A stretch of DNA of 64,000 bases from Kiritimatiellia bacterium (GTDB lineage Bacteria > Verrucomicrobiota > Kiritimatiellia > CAIVKH01), in NCBI GenBank assembly GCA_023953695.1, contig JAMLJG010000007.1, positions 47,242 to 111,241 on the forward strand, in the 5' to 3' direction. Both the position numbers and the translations under genes were made by a program. Below the pieces are notes generated by a model that searched no databases, had not been told where the DNA came from, and was given only the letters and a program-made list of their open reading frames with translations. Below are positions 34,165 to 43,726 of the stretch, piece by piece. Each line of letters starts with the position of its first letter. Positions within the stretch are counted from its first letter, which is position 1.

Positions 34165-35007
34165 TTAGCGGACGAGCAGAACGGGTTTTCGCGTGCGTGC
34201 GATGAGGCTGGTGGTGGTGGAGCCGAGCACCATTTCGCGAATCCGCGAGTGTCCGTATGCGCCGACCACGATGAGCCCGCAGTCCAGCTCCTCTGCCTTG
34301 ATGGGGATGAGGAGATCGGGGCGTCCTTCGATCACCAGATTGGCGGCCACGCATTCGTGTGCGCGCGCGATTTGCAGCGCATCTTCGGCGGCGCGGCGCG
34401 CGGTGCGCAGGTCGTGATTTTCGGCGACACTCAAGATGATGAGGGGCACTTGCAGCGCGCCGGCAAACGCGACCGCTTCGCGCAGCGCCTTTCCCGCGTG
34501 CGCGCTCCCGTCATACGCGCATAAGATTTTGTTGATGGGAGAAAAAGCGGAGGGCGTGACGAGGCACGGTTTCTGTGAGCTTCGCGTCACGCGCTCCACG
34601 GTGGAGCCGATGAAATCGCCTGTCAGCTCTGCGTGCTCGCCCTTTTGTCCGAGCACGATCATCTCGGTGCGCAGCTCTTCCTCCAGAATGACGCGCGCAG
34701 GGTGTCCCATCTTGAGAACGGGTTCAATATCCACACCCTCTTTTGCGGCCATGCTGACGAGGGCCGCGAGGACGGCTTCGCCCTTCTTTTGCATGAGGTC
34801 GCGAAATTGCGCCAGTTGCCCGCTGAACGGCTGAGCGCCGATCCAGCCCGAGATGTCCGCCATCAGCGGCCCGTCCAACATGCGGGAATCGAGGATGTGA
34901 CAGCCTGTCACCTTCGCATTCAGGCGCTTGGCCAAGAAGAGCGCGTAGCTGCAGGCAACGGTTCCTCCGTCCGATCCATCGGTGAAGACCATCAGTGTCT
35001 TGATCAT
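34165..35007 (-). CDS. Tandem universal stress protein (UspA family)
   Basis: 280 aa with two Usp domains. Domain 1 begins IKTLMVFTDGSDGGTVACSY and lacks a clean ATP loop. Domain 2 begins NKILCAYDGSAHAGKALREA and ends in GAYGHSRIREMVLGSTTTSL, the G-2x-G-9x-G-(S/T) type ATP-binding loop. Cytoplasmic, role in stress survival by family. Divergent from ftsK across 124 bp. Confidence 0.9.
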   Translation of the reverse strand: MIKTLMVFTDGSDGGTVACSYALFLAKRLNAKVTGCHILDSRMLDGPLMADISGWIGAQPFSGQLAQFRDLMQKKGEAVLAALVSMAAKEGVDIEPVLKMGHPARVILEEELRTEMIVLGQKGEHAELTGDFIGSTVERVTRSSQKPCLVTPSAFSPINKILCAYDGSAHAGKALREAVAFAGALQVPLIILSVAENHDLRTARRAAEDALQIARAHECVAANLVIEGRPDLLIPIKAEELDCGLIVVGAYGHSRIREMVLGSTTTSLIARTRKPVLLVR

Positions 35008-35095
35008 AAGGCGACGCTCCTAGCTCTTTTTGCCACGCGTTCCAGCATAGGGGAAGCGCAACGAGCTGTCGAGCAATCAATCCTGCATACCTCGC

Positions 35096-35125
35096 TTGCC
35101 CAATAGATGAAACGGTTGTTATGCT
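35096..35125 (+). promoter_or_regulatory. Predicted promoter of ftsK, leaderless arrangement
   Basis: TTGCCC (35096-35101), an 18-bp spacer and TATGCT (35120-35125). The ftsK ATG is at 35132, so transcription would begin at or within a base or two of the start codon. Confidence 0.35.
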
Positions 35126-35131
35126 GTCACG

Positions 35132-37687
35132 ATGGCAGTTAAAAAAGAGATCACGCGAAGCGGATGGCTTGAGGTCGCTGGCATCCTTTCCGCGACGATG
35201 GGTTTGCTGGTGTTGCTCGCGTTGTTGTCCTACGACCCGCGCGACGTGTCCGTGCTACAATTCCCGCCCAGCGATCCGCCGGTGAACTTCATTGGGCCCA
35301 TGGGCGCATGGGCAGCATTTCTGGCGTTTATGGGATTGGGCGTTGCGGGCTATCTTGTTCCCTTCACCCTTTTCTATTGCGGATTGATTTGCCTCTTCAA
35401 ACGAGAGGGGCGGCTGTGGACGAAGGTCGTGTGGGCGTTGGTTGTGCTCCTTTCGATCGCCTCGCTCCTCGATCTGAACGCCGGGGGGTGGGCGGAGTGG
35501 CGAGGTCGCTTGAATGTCGGGAGCCCCGGCGGTCTTTTGGGCGAGCTGCTGACGTCTCGCTCCCTCGTTTATTTGTGGGGTCCGATTGGCACCGGGATTT
35601 TAATGACGGCGCTGTTGGTCATCGGGCTGATCATGATGCTGGAAGTTCGGCCGGGAGTTCTCTTGCGGAGCGCGTGGGGATTGATTCTTTCTGGTTACGA
35701 TCGGTGGGAAGTTGCGCGCAAAGCGCGGCTTGATCGGTTGCGCCAGCTCGAAGAGGAGCAGCGCGAAGTGGCCAAAAAGCGGCGTCGGTTGGAGGAGGCG
35801 ATGCGTGTGCCTGAGCAACAGCCGTCCGTTCGCGTGCGCCGCAAGCAGCCCGAGGTTGAACCGGCTCCGATCGAAGCGCCCGCCGAACGTGCCGCGAGTC
35901 GGGCGAGCGCTGAGGATGAGTTGTCGGATGCAGAGAGGAACGAGTCGCTTCCCGCTCCCGAAGAGGCTATCGCTGAAGGCGAGAAGAAGGGGTTTCGCCT
36001 ATTTGGCCGCAAATCGCGTGAACAGGATGTTGAGATTGAGGCGGATGTGGCGAATGCGGATGCATTGGACGCGGCGGCAGAAGCTGAGGTTGACGCGCCT
36101 CCGGTGAGTCCGCCTCGGACGCGGGCCCGCGCGGTCTCCTCTGCGACGCAGCCGAGCCCCGCCGAGCATCAGGCTGTCTTGCCTTCGAGTGGGGCCAATT
36201 GGAAGTTGCCCGGCTTGGACTTGTTGGAGCCGGTCACTACGCGCCCGGAATTGGGAGCCTTGGATATTCAGGCCGAGGGACTCTTGCTCAAAGAGACGCT
36301 CGCGGAATTCGGCGTGGAGGTGGAGGTCACCAATATTGAGCGCGGCCCCGTGGTCACGCGCTACGAGCTGCTGCCTGCTGCGGGTGTTCGCGTGGAGCGA
36401 ATTGCCGGGCTGAGCAATAACATCGCGTTGGCCATGAAGGCCGAGACCGTTCGCGTTCAGGCTCCGATTCCCGGAAAGGGCGTGGTGGGCATTGAGATCC
36501 CGAACTCCAAGACAACAGCCGTCTATCTCCGCGAAGTTGTCGAGAGTGAGGTGTGGCAGAGCGGCCGCGCGGCGTTGCCTTTGTGTTTGGGCAAGGACGT
36601 GGGCGGTCGCGTGCAAGTCGCCGATTTGGCCGACATGCCCCACATGCTGGTGGCGGGTGCGACGGGTTCAGGCAAGACCGTCTGTATGAATTCAATTCTC
36701 GCCGGGCTCCTGCTTTCGCGCTCGCCGGATCAGATGCGCTTGATGCTGGTGGATCCCAAGATTGTCGAGTTTTCCAATTTCAATAGTTTGCCGCACTTGG
36801 TGGTTCCCGTGATCACGGATCCCAAGAAGGTTGCGTTGGGCTTGCGCTGGGCGATCACCGAAATGGAAAAGCGCTATAAGCTGTTTGCCAAAGTGGGTGT
36901 GCGAAACATCAAGGCGTTCAACAGCCGACCGATCGCAAAACAGGAGGAATTGTTCGCCGAGGAAATTCCCACCGCCCCTGCGCCGGTGGAGGATGCCATT
37001 CCCGATCGCGTTCCCTACATTGTGATTGTCGTGGACGAGTTGGCCGATTTGATGATGGTGGCGCAGGCCGAAGTCGAGAGCCAGATTGCGCGGCTTGCGC
37101 AGCTTTCGCGCGCGGTCGGCATCCACATGATCCTCGCAACCCAGCGTCCGTCAGTCAATGTGATCACCGGCACGATCAAAGCCAATTTCCCCGCGCGCAT
37201 TTCGTTCCAAGTTGCGCAAAAGGTGGATAGTCGGACCATCCTGGACGCCGCCGGTGCGGACAAGCTGTTGGGCAAGGGCGACATGCTGTTCTTGCCGCCC
37301 GGGAGTCCGAAACTGATTCGTGCGCAGGGCGCATTTACAAAGGATGCGGAGATCAACGGCATCATTGAGTTCTGGAAGAAGCAGGGCGTGCCGCAATACG
37401 AATCCGCGATCAAGGACAAGATCGAGGGCAAGCAAGTGGACCTGCCCGATATGGAAGAGGATGACGAGATGTTGCAGCAGGCGTTGGAGATTATCCGCCA
37501 AACGCGCCGCGCTTCGACCTCTTCGCTGCAGCGCCGCCTCCGGATCGGCTATACCCGCGCTGCGCGCATTATGGATATGCTGGAACAGAAGGGCGTTGTC
37601 GGTCCGGCTCAGGGAGCAGATCCTCGCGAAATTCTGATAGACCTCGATGGTGAAGTGCCGCAAAACGATAGCGAGAACGAGGTTTAG
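35132..37687 (+). CDS. ftsK: DNA translocase FtsK
   Basis: Septal DNA pump that clears and aligns chromosome ends at division; 851 aa. Four membrane helices lie in the first 190 residues. An acidic, Arg/Pro-rich linker follows (about 200-350). The motor has Walker A VAGATGSGKTVCMNS at about residue 508 and Walker B PYIVIVVDELADLMMVA, then ATQRPSVNVITGTIKANFPA. The C-terminal gamma winged helix (STSSLQRRLRIGYTRAARIM) reads KOPS-type sites. It begins the long plus-strand run to 43518. Confidence 0.96.
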   Translation: MAVKKEITRSGWLEVAGILSATMGLLVLLALLSYDPRDVSVLQFPPSDPPVNFIGPMGAWAAFLAFMGLGVAGYLVPFTLFYCGLICLFKREGRLWTKVVWALVVLLSIASLLDLNAGGWAEWRGRLNVGSPGGLLGELLTSRSLVYLWGPIGTGILMTALLVIGLIMMLEVRPGVLLRSAWGLILSGYDRWEVARKARLDRLRQLEEEQREVAKKRRRLEEAMRVPEQQPSVRVRRKQPEVEPAPIEAPAERAASRASAEDELSDAERNESLPAPEEAIAEGEKKGFRLFGRKSREQDVEIEADVANADALDAAAEAEVDAPPVSPPRTRARAVSSATQPSPAEHQAVLPSSGANWKLPGLDLLEPVTTRPELGALDIQAEGLLLKETLAEFGVEVEVTNIERGPVVTRYELLPAAGVRVERIAGLSNNIALAMKAETVRVQAPIPGKGVVGIEIPNSKTTAVYLREVVESEVWQSGRAALPLCLGKDVGGRVQVADLADMPHMLVAGATGSGKTVCMNSILAGLLLSRSPDQMRLMLVDPKIVEFSNFNSLPHLVVPVITDPKKVALGLRWAITEMEKRYKLFAKVGVRNIKAFNSRPIAKQEELFAEEIPTAPAPVEDAIPDRVPYIVIVVDELADLMMVAQAEVESQIARLAQLSRAVGIHMILATQRPSVNVITGTIKANFPARISFQVAQKVDSRTILDAAGADKLLGKGDMLFLPPGSPKLIRAQGAFTKDAEINGIIEFWKKQGVPQYESAIKDKIEGKQVDLPDMEEDDEMLQQALEIIRQTRRASTSSLQRRLRIGYTRAARIMDMLEQKGVVGPAQGADPREILIDLDGEVPQNDSENEV

Positions 37688-37695
37688 CAGACGCG

Positions 37696-38289
37696 ATGGA
37701 GACGATGGGTCAGGTGTTCAGGACCGCACGCGAGCGCAAGCGCATTTCCGTATCGCAGGCGGCGATCAAAACGCGCATCAAAATCCAGCACATCGAAATG
37801 ATGGAGCGCGACGATTTCTCCCAGATGCCCGCACCGGCGTATGCGCGGGGGTTCATCCGCATGTATGCCGAGTTCCTAGGGTTGGAATCCGGCCCGCTGG
37901 TGGAGGAATACAACGAATTGCATCAACCCGGCGCGCGCGTGCGCCAGCCTTCCCGCGCTGCGGAGCCTCGGCCTCAGCCTCGCGAGGACGGAACGGTTGT
38001 TCACCCGTCCGCGACGACCGCTCCTGCGGTTGGGGCACGCATTCGACAGATACTTGCCGCCGTGGCGTCCGTATTTACACTGGAAAATCTCAAGCGGGCC
38101 GGTTTCGTGCTCGCCATGGGCTTGATTTGCTGGCTTCTTGTCCTCGGCTTGAAGCAGTGCGCGCGGCGCGCTCAGGAGGATGATGCCCGCCCACATATAG
38201 CCGGCTTCAAGAAGGGGGTACCCGCGATTGTCGAAGAACCAGCAGACGCCTATTTGCCATTGCCGCCTTCGCCCGGAGAAAAACCATGA
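37696..38289 (+). CDS. RodZ-like HTH membrane protein
   Basis: 197 aa. An N-terminal HTH_25 domain (QVFRTARERKRISVSQAAIK, PAPAYARGFIRMYAEFLGL) is followed by a Pro/Arg-rich linker and one membrane helix (GFVLAMGLICWLLVLGLKQC), then a short periplasmic tail. RodZ links MreB to the wall machinery, but the tail here is much shorter than in typical RodZ. Its stop overlaps pgsA by four bases. The pairing of such HTH proteins with pgsA next to ftsK recurs in many genomes. Confidence 0.82.
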   Translation: METMGQVFRTARERKRISVSQAAIKTRIKIQHIEMMERDDFSQMPAPAYARGFIRMYAEFLGLESGPLVEEYNELHQPGARVRQPSRAAEPRPQPREDGTVVHPSATTAPAVGARIRQILAAVASVFTLENLKRAGFVLAMGLICWLLVLGLKQCARRAQEDDARPHIAGFKKGVPAIVEEPADAYLPLPPSPGEKP

Positions 38290-38903
38290 ATGTACCGAAT
38301 ATTTTGACCCTGAGTAGATTGGGACTTGCCGGCGTGTTGATGGCCTTGCTCTCCATGCAGCGACCCTATGCATACAGCGCGGCGATGATCGTATTTATTA
38401 TCGGCGGGATCACGGATTTCTTGGACGGCTATATTGCTCGCACGCAACAATTGACATCGGCCTTTGGAAAGCTGATGGATCCGTTGACGGACAAGGTGCT
38501 GGTGTGCGCCGCGTTTGTGAGCTTTGTGGAAATCCAGATTCAGCGCGGATCGCAGAGCATGTCGCTCGTGCCCGCTTGGATTGTGGTCATCATCATCTCC
38601 CGCGAGTTTCTCGTGACCGGCCTGCGGCTATTGGCGGCGACGCGAGGGAATGTGATTTCGGCCGGGAAATGGGGCAAGCACAAGACGGTCTGGCAAATTG
38701 TGGCGATTGTTGCGCTGCTCATGGGAATGGCCGTTCGCCACGACCTGCTGCACAGCGCCGATCCCAAGTTTCTCGCGAACTATGATTTTGCCTTTTCGTA
38801 TATTGCGCAGGCGATGGCGCTGGCGGTCGCGCTCATCACCGTCGCGTCGGGCGTGTTGTATTTTGTTCAGCACCGGGATCTGATTTCCGGCGGGCGAGCA
38901 TAA
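38286..38903 (+). CDS. pgsA: CDP-diacylglycerol-glycerol-3-phosphate phosphatidyltransferase
   Basis: Makes phosphatidylglycerol phosphate, first step to anionic phospholipids; 205 aa, multi-spanning inner-membrane enzyme. The CDP-alcohol motif D-G-x2-A-R-x8-G-x3-D-x3-D is complete in DFLDGYIARTQQLTSAFGKL continuing MDPLTDK. The start NVPNILTLSRLGLAG is typical of PgsA rather than of PssA. Four-base overlap with the HTH gene. Confidence 0.94.
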   Translation: MNVPNILTLSRLGLAGVLMALLSMQRPYAYSAAMIVFIIGGITDFLDGYIARTQQLTSAFGKLMDPLTDKVLVCAAFVSFVEIQIQRGSQSMSLVPAWIVVIIISREFLVTGLRLLAATRGNVISAGKWGKHKTVWQIVAIVALLMGMAVRHDLLHSADPKFLANYDFAFSYIAQAMALAVALITVASGVLYFVQHRDLISGGRA

Positions 38904-38921
38904 GCGAAGGGAGCGGGTAGA

Positions 38922-39659
38922 ATGAAGTTGTTCAAAGGTATTGCACTGACACTTGCCGGGTGGCTCGCGGCGAATGTGGTCTTTTCCGAGGCGGCGGCGA
39001 CTGCACTGAGTTCGCCGGAAGCCGAATCCATGACCATTCAACAGATCATCGAGACTGGCGGCTGGTTGATGTATGTGCTGGCGGCAATGTCTTTTGTGGG
39101 CGTTGCGTTGGTCATCTATTTTCTGATCGCGCTGCGCCGCAACCAGATCATTCCCACAACGTTCGTTGACTCTCTGCGCACCCTGTTGCGCGAGGGGCGA
39201 TTCGTCGAGGCGCAGACCGCCTGCCGAAACAATGGCTCGGCCATTGCGAGTATTAGCGGCTCGGCGTTGGACTATGTCTTGCGCAGCCCGAAGCCGGACT
39301 CTGCCCTGCTGCGAGAAATTGTGGAGGGAGAGGGAGGGCGCCAAGCCACCATGATCCAGAACCAGACGCAGTATCTGATGGATATTGGCGTGATAGCGCC
39401 GATGATCGGCCTGCTCGGCACCGTGGTGGGAATGCTCAAGGCGTTCAACACCGTGGCACTCGATCTGACCAAGGCCAAGCCGATGCTGCTTGCGCAGGGG
39501 GTTTCGCAGGCGCTCATCACGACGGTGGGCGGCTTGGTGGTCGCCATTCCGGCGATGATCGCCTATGCCTATTTCCGCGGTCGCACCTCGCGCCTTATTT
39601 CTGATTTGGAAAAGAATTCTGCGGAACTGATCACATTGATGAACAAGGACGCGCGGTGA
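38922..39659 (+). CDS. exbB: ExbB/TolQ/MotA-family proton channel with signal-like extension
   Basis: Inner-membrane motor subunit, 245 aa. An N-terminal hydrophobic stretch (FKGIALTLAGWLAANVVFSE, then AAATA) looks like a cleavable signal peptide, placed before the usual first helix (GGWLMYVLAAMSFVGVALVI). The MotA/TolQ core has IGVIAPMIGLLGTVVGMLKA and GVSQALITTVGGLVVAIPAM, with the channel-lining Thr positions. It couples the proton gradient to an outer-membrane partner through ExbD, whose gene overlaps by four bases. No TonB, TolA or TolB gene is visible. Confidence 0.92.
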   Translation: MKLFKGIALTLAGWLAANVVFSEAAATALSSPEAESMTIQQIIETGGWLMYVLAAMSFVGVALVIYFLIALRRNQIIPTTFVDSLRTLLREGRFVEAQTACRNNGSAIASISGSALDYVLRSPKPDSALLREIVEGEGGRQATMIQNQTQYLMDIGVIAPMIGLLGTVVGMLKAFNTVALDLTKAKPMLLAQGVSQALITTVGGLVVAIPAMIAYAYFRGRTSRLISDLEKNSAELITLMNKDAR

Positions 39660-40072
39660 ACTTCCGTTCGAATGCCAAATCGGAACCCCTCGCGTTCCAG
39701 ATGACGCCAATGATTGACGTCGTCTTTCTCCTGCTCTGCTTTTTTGTGTCCAGCCAGATTTTTGCGCAGTGGGAAACGGAGATTGATATCACGCTCCCCA
39801 CCGCGCGCACGGGCGAGGTGCCACAGCGGTTACCCGGCGAAATCATTGTCAATATCCTCGCGAGTGGCGAGGTGATCGTCAACGGGCGCTCGCTCGACTC
39901 GGAACAGCTCGGCTCCATGTTGTCTCGTGTGGTGACGCTGTTTCCGGGGCAGCCCGTTCTCATTCGCGCGGATAAGACGACGGCCTATGAGCACGTGATT
40001 CGCGTTCTGGACCTCTGTCGTCAATCCGACATCTGGAACATCTCCTTTGCCACCGGCGTGCCTGAAGGTTGA
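39656..40072 (+). CDS. exbD: ExbD/TolR-family protein
   Basis: Partner of the channel protein, 138 aa. GTG start overlapping the previous stop (GTGA). One helix, MTPMIDVVFLLLCFFVSSQI, carries the essential Asp of the PMIDVVF motif. The periplasmic domain (GEIIVNILASGEVIVNGRSL, VLIRADKTTAYEHVIRVLDL) is of normal size. It is followed 16 bases later by a large exported TPR protein. Confidence 0.93.
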   Translation: MNFRSNAKSEPLAFQMTPMIDVVFLLLCFFVSSQIFAQWETEIDITLPTARTGEVPQRLPGEIIVNILASGEVIVNGRSLDSEQLGSMLSRVVTLFPGQPVLIRADKTTAYEHVIRVLDLCRQSDIWNISFATGVPEG

Positions 40073-40088
40073 TGGGAGGCGATGGGCG

Positions 40089-42389
40089 ATGGTTAACGTG
40101 GGGAAGCGCGCAATCGTTGCGATCGGCCTGATGCTGTTCTCCGTCGGGAGCGCCCGGGCGGTTGAACCGGCGGATCAGTTGCAGTTTGCCGATGGCTTGT
40201 TCGCGCGCGGCTTGTACGACCTTGCCGTTCAGGAGTATCGCGCCCTGGCTGATTCCACCGATGCAGCTCAGGCCGACCTCGCGACCTACCGCATTGGAGA
40301 AGCGCGACGCGAGCAGGGGCGGGACGCCGCGGCGCGCGCGGCCTACGAGGAAACGGTCCGCCGCTTTCCCGACACGCCTGCGGCCATTCGCGCGCGCTTT
40401 CGCTTGGCGGAAGCAGCGGCAAACAGCGGGCAATTTGAAGAAGCACAACAGGCTTTTCGAGCGCTGGCGGACCGCTCTGACTTGCCCGGAGATCTGACCG
40501 CACCCGCTGCCTACTATCTCGGCTACACCGCTCACCGCCTACAGCGGGATCAAGATGCAGAAGCGGCCTATGCGCGGTTGCTCAAGGTCGCGCCAAATTC
40601 GGCTTATGCCTATTTGGGTGCGGTGGATTTGGCGGTGTTGCGAATTGCCGCTCGAGCAAAAACAGCCGACATCGAGAGCCTACTGAAGATCGCCTCCGCA
40701 CAAACGAATGTGCCCCGCGCCGCCATTGAAGCCCTCACCCTGTTGGGCGACTATGCCTATCGCCAGAAAAATTATGTTCAGTCGGCCGACGCCTATGGGA
40801 AATTGTTTGAGCGATTCCCCAAGGATCCGGCAGTTTCTATCGCGCGTCTTTCCGCCGCTTGGGCCTATCTGAAGGCCGGTCGGGTGGAAGAAGCGCTTCG
40901 GCAAGTGCCGCATGCGCAGGCGGGATCTGAGGCCGCGTGGCTATATTTGGAGGCGAATGCAAAGCGTTTGAGCGGCAAGGCCAGCGATGCACAAGCGACG
41001 TATGAAGCTCTTCTGAAGTCTTATGCTGCAGCCCCGGAAGCCGGGCCAGCCGCGTATGAATTGACGCTGCTGCTCTTCCAGCAGCGCGATTACAGCAATG
41101 CATATATCCGCGCTCAGCAGGCGTCGCTCACGGATGAGACACGCGGCGATTTGCTTTGGCTTCGCGCAGAAACTGCGCGCGAGACCGGCCGAACCGAGGA
41201 GGCGATTGAGGGCTATGATCAAATCGTCGGCGCAGCGAGCGGAGTCGATGCGGAGCGGGTCATCGCCGCTCGCTTTCAGGCTGCGCGATTGAAACAGAAT
41301 GCGGACGCGTGGGCCGATGCGTCCGCGCGCTATCGCGTACTCGTCGAGCACGCGCCTCAGAGTCCGTTGGCGGCCGATGCGCTCTTTGCTTCCGCCTTTT
41401 GCCAGACGCAGTTGAAAGACCATAAACAGGCCCTGGCCGATTGGGCGAAACTGATTCGCGAGTATCCGGACTATTCCGCTCGCGATCAGGCGCTCTTCGG
41501 CAAGGCGCAATCGGAACTCGCGCTTGAGCAGACGGCAGCCGCGGAAACGAGCTTGAATGCGCTCCTGAAGGACTTTCCATCGAGCGCGACCGCGCCGGAA
41601 GCGCATTTGCTCTACGGGAATCTTTTGGAGCAAAAGGAGAATTATCAGGCGGCCGAATTTCACTATGCGCAGGCGTTGCGCAAGCAGCAAAGCCCCGAGT
41701 TGGCGCGAAGGATTCAATTTCGCCAACTGGCGGTTTTGCAGCGGCAGGGCCGCTCGGATGAAGCCGCCGCAACGCTCAATGCGTTATTGAGCGCTGGCGC
41801 GGCAGGCGATGTGCCGGTGCAGCTTCTGGATTGGGCCGCCCGATGGAACCTCTCGCACAGCAATTTTCCCGCTGCTGTCACAGCCGCACAAATGCTGGCC
41901 TCCCAGCGTGTCAGCCCCGCGTGGATGCAAATCGGGCACTATCTGGCAGGGCGCGCATTCCTCGAACAGTCGCTGGCCGATCAAGCCGGTGCCGCCTTCA
42001 AGAGTGCAGCGGGGGCGGGGGTGACAACGGAAGAAGGGTTGGAGTCCGCGTGGCGATGGGGTGAGTGGGCCGTGTCGAAAGGAAAATGGGCCGATGCGGA
42101 GACCGCATTTCAGCTCGCCGCTGAAAAGGCCTCTGCGCCCGAGGCTGCAGAGATACGCGCGAAAAGCTATTATGGATTGGGACGCGTTGCAGAAGGGCAG
42201 GGCCGATGGGCGGATGCGGCGCGACAATACCTCGCTGTGGCCGTGCTCTACGAAAATCCTGTCCTGACCCCCGATGCGTTGGACGCCGCGTCGCGAATGT
42301 TCGAAAAAGCGGGCGACGCGAAGAGCGCTGCCCAAACGAGGCGTGAACTGGCGGAACGGTTTCCGGACGATGCTCGAGAAAAGCGATAA
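40089..42389 (+). CDS. Large exported TPR protein of the ExbBD operon
   Basis: 766 aa with a signal peptide (MVNVGKRAIVAIGLMLFSVG, cleavage near SARA). Nearly the entire chain is tetratricopeptide repeats, for example FADGLFARGLYDLAVQEYRA, IGEARREQGRDAAARAAYEE and AYRQKNYVQSADAYGKLFER. Its position after exbB-exbD resembles CpoB/YbgF next to Tol-Pal, but it is much longer. A periplasmic scaffold energised or organised with the ExbBD motor is my inference. The frame overlaps exbD upstream, but the ATG at 40089 fits the signal peptide. Confidence 0.85.
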   Translation: MVNVGKRAIVAIGLMLFSVGSARAVEPADQLQFADGLFARGLYDLAVQEYRALADSTDAAQADLATYRIGEARREQGRDAAARAAYEETVRRFPDTPAAIRARFRLAEAAANSGQFEEAQQAFRALADRSDLPGDLTAPAAYYLGYTAHRLQRDQDAEAAYARLLKVAPNSAYAYLGAVDLAVLRIAARAKTADIESLLKIASAQTNVPRAAIEALTLLGDYAYRQKNYVQSADAYGKLFERFPKDPAVSIARLSAAWAYLKAGRVEEALRQVPHAQAGSEAAWLYLEANAKRLSGKASDAQATYEALLKSYAAAPEAGPAAYELTLLLFQQRDYSNAYIRAQQASLTDETRGDLLWLRAETARETGRTEEAIEGYDQIVGAASGVDAERVIAARFQAARLKQNADAWADASARYRVLVEHAPQSPLAADALFASAFCQTQLKDHKQALADWAKLIREYPDYSARDQALFGKAQSELALEQTAAAETSLNALLKDFPSSATAPEAHLLYGNLLEQKENYQAAEFHYAQALRKQQSPELARRIQFRQLAVLQRQGRSDEAAATLNALLSAGAAGDVPVQLLDWAARWNLSHSNFPAAVTAAQMLASQRVSPAWMQIGHYLAGRAFLEQSLADQAGAAFKSAAGAGVTTEEGLESAWRWGEWAVSKGKWADAETAFQLAAEKASAPEAAEIRAKSYYGLGRVAEGQGRWADAARQYLAVAVLYENPVLTPDALDAASRMFEKAGDAKSAAQTRRELAERFPDDAREKR

Positions 42390-42393
42390 GCGC

Positions 42394-42951
42394 ATGGCGA
42401 CTGGAAAACGAAAAACGTTGCGAGGAAAACTGCTGGTCGCGCATCCGACCTTGCTGGATCCGAATTTCTTGCAGTCCATTGTGTACGTCGTGGAGCATGA
42501 CGCACACGGCGCGGTGGGGATTGTGTTGAATCGCCCGACGAACGCGTGCGCAAGTGAATTGATCGCGAAAGGCGAGCCGCGGTATTCATTCTACGACAGC
42601 GTCCCCCTATTACTCGGAGGACCCGTTGGCCAGGAGCGCGTGGCGCTGGTGCTCTATGAGCGCTATGGCAGGTGCGGCAAGATTCGCGTGACGTTTGGGC
42701 TTCCTCCGGCAGAGCTGGCGCTCAAAGCGAACCAGAAGAGCGCTCGGGTATATGCGTACTATGGGCATGCCGGATGGGGCGCGGGCCAGCTCGATTCGGA
42801 GGTTCGCGATGGATCGTGGTTGATCCGACCCGCTGACGCCGCCATCCTGAACTATCGGGTGGTGGAGGGGATGTGGCCTTTTCTGATTAATGGCGATCAG
42901 CAGTGGCGTGTGCTGCTCGACTATCTGCCCAGAGAGAGCAGAAACAACTGA
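42394..42951 (+). CDS. yqgE: YqgE/AlgH family protein
   Basis: 185-aa protein of the UPF0301 family, cytoplasmic and of uncertain function. Signature segments are LRGKLLVAHPTLLDPNFLQS, VYVVEHDAHGAVGIVLNRPT, LLLGGPVGQERVALVL and GHAGWGAGQLDSEVRDGSWL. The ATG at 42394 gives the usual short lead; another ATG at 42370 would overlap the TPR gene by 20 bases. Confidence 0.9.
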   Translation: MATGKRKTLRGKLLVAHPTLLDPNFLQSIVYVVEHDAHGAVGIVLNRPTNACASELIAKGEPRYSFYDSVPLLLGGPVGQERVALVLYERYGRCGKIRVTFGLPPAELALKANQKSARVYAYYGHAGWGAGQLDSEVRDGSWLIRPADAAILNYRVVEGMWPFLINGDQQWRVLLDYLPRESRNN

Positions 42952-42984
42952 ATTGAATGCGCGGCGGCGCCAGGAGGATTTGAT

Positions 42985-43518
42985 ATGGCACAGGAATGGG
43001 AAATCAAGGCATTGGGGCATGTGTGTGCGGGAACACAGGAACCGTTTGCGGATGGACAGCCTCTGATTTCGTGTCTTTTCCGAGGCGAAGAAGGTTATGA
43101 GCGCCGCGACTATTCGGAAGCGGGATGGGAAGCGGCCCCGAAAGAAGGAGTAGTCAGTTTTTGGAAGACGATCTATCGCGCCCCGCCACCGCCCTCGCCG
43201 GAACCGCTGAAGAAGGAAACTGCGGAGACCCTGTTGCGTCAATACATGACCAAAGAAGATTTTTCGCGAATCAACGCGATTTATATTTTGGCCGTGATGT
43301 TGGAGCGAAAGCGAATCTTGCTTGAGAAGGATGTGCAGACACGCGAGGACGGCGCCAAGATTCGCATCTACGAACACAAGAAGACCGGCGAGGTTTTCAC
43401 TATCCCCGATCCGCAACTCAAACTCACTGAACTCGAAACCGTCCAAGCGGAAGTCGAAGACCTTCTGGGCTTTAATGCACCGGAGGAGCCAGCCTCTTCC
43501 GAGGCTCCGAGCGCATAG
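42985..43518 (+). CDS. Conserved protein of unknown function
   Basis: 177-aa soluble protein with AGGAGG eight bases before the ATG. The N-terminal half has a pattern of conserved-looking Cys/Trp residues: WEIKALGHVCAGTQEPFADG, LISCLFRGEEGYERRDYSEA, GWEAAPKEGVVSFWKTIY. The second half is helical (EDFSRINAIYILAVMLERKR, ILLEKDVQTREDGAKIRIYE). I associate this pattern with unnamed proteins of PVC and related phyla but cannot name a Pfam family. Last gene of the ftsK run. Confidence 0.75.
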   Translation: MAQEWEIKALGHVCAGTQEPFADGQPLISCLFRGEEGYERRDYSEAGWEAAPKEGVVSFWKTIYRAPPPPSPEPLKKETAETLLRQYMTKEDFSRINAIYILAVMLERKRILLEKDVQTREDGAKIRIYEHKKTGEVFTIPDPQLKLTELETVQAEVEDLLGFNAPEEPASSEAPSA

Positions 43519-43635
43519 CGCTTGTGTTTCGTTCGGTGAGCGCGAATTGGCCGTCGCATTGCCAGCCTGCGAGCTGTGCATTGAACCGGAGGCAACATCT
43601 TGCGATGTGCGTGGGGACCTGGCGATGAGGAGGAG

Positions 43636-43711
<76 letters not shown>

Positions 43712-43726
43712 CCGTGTAGGAGCGCG

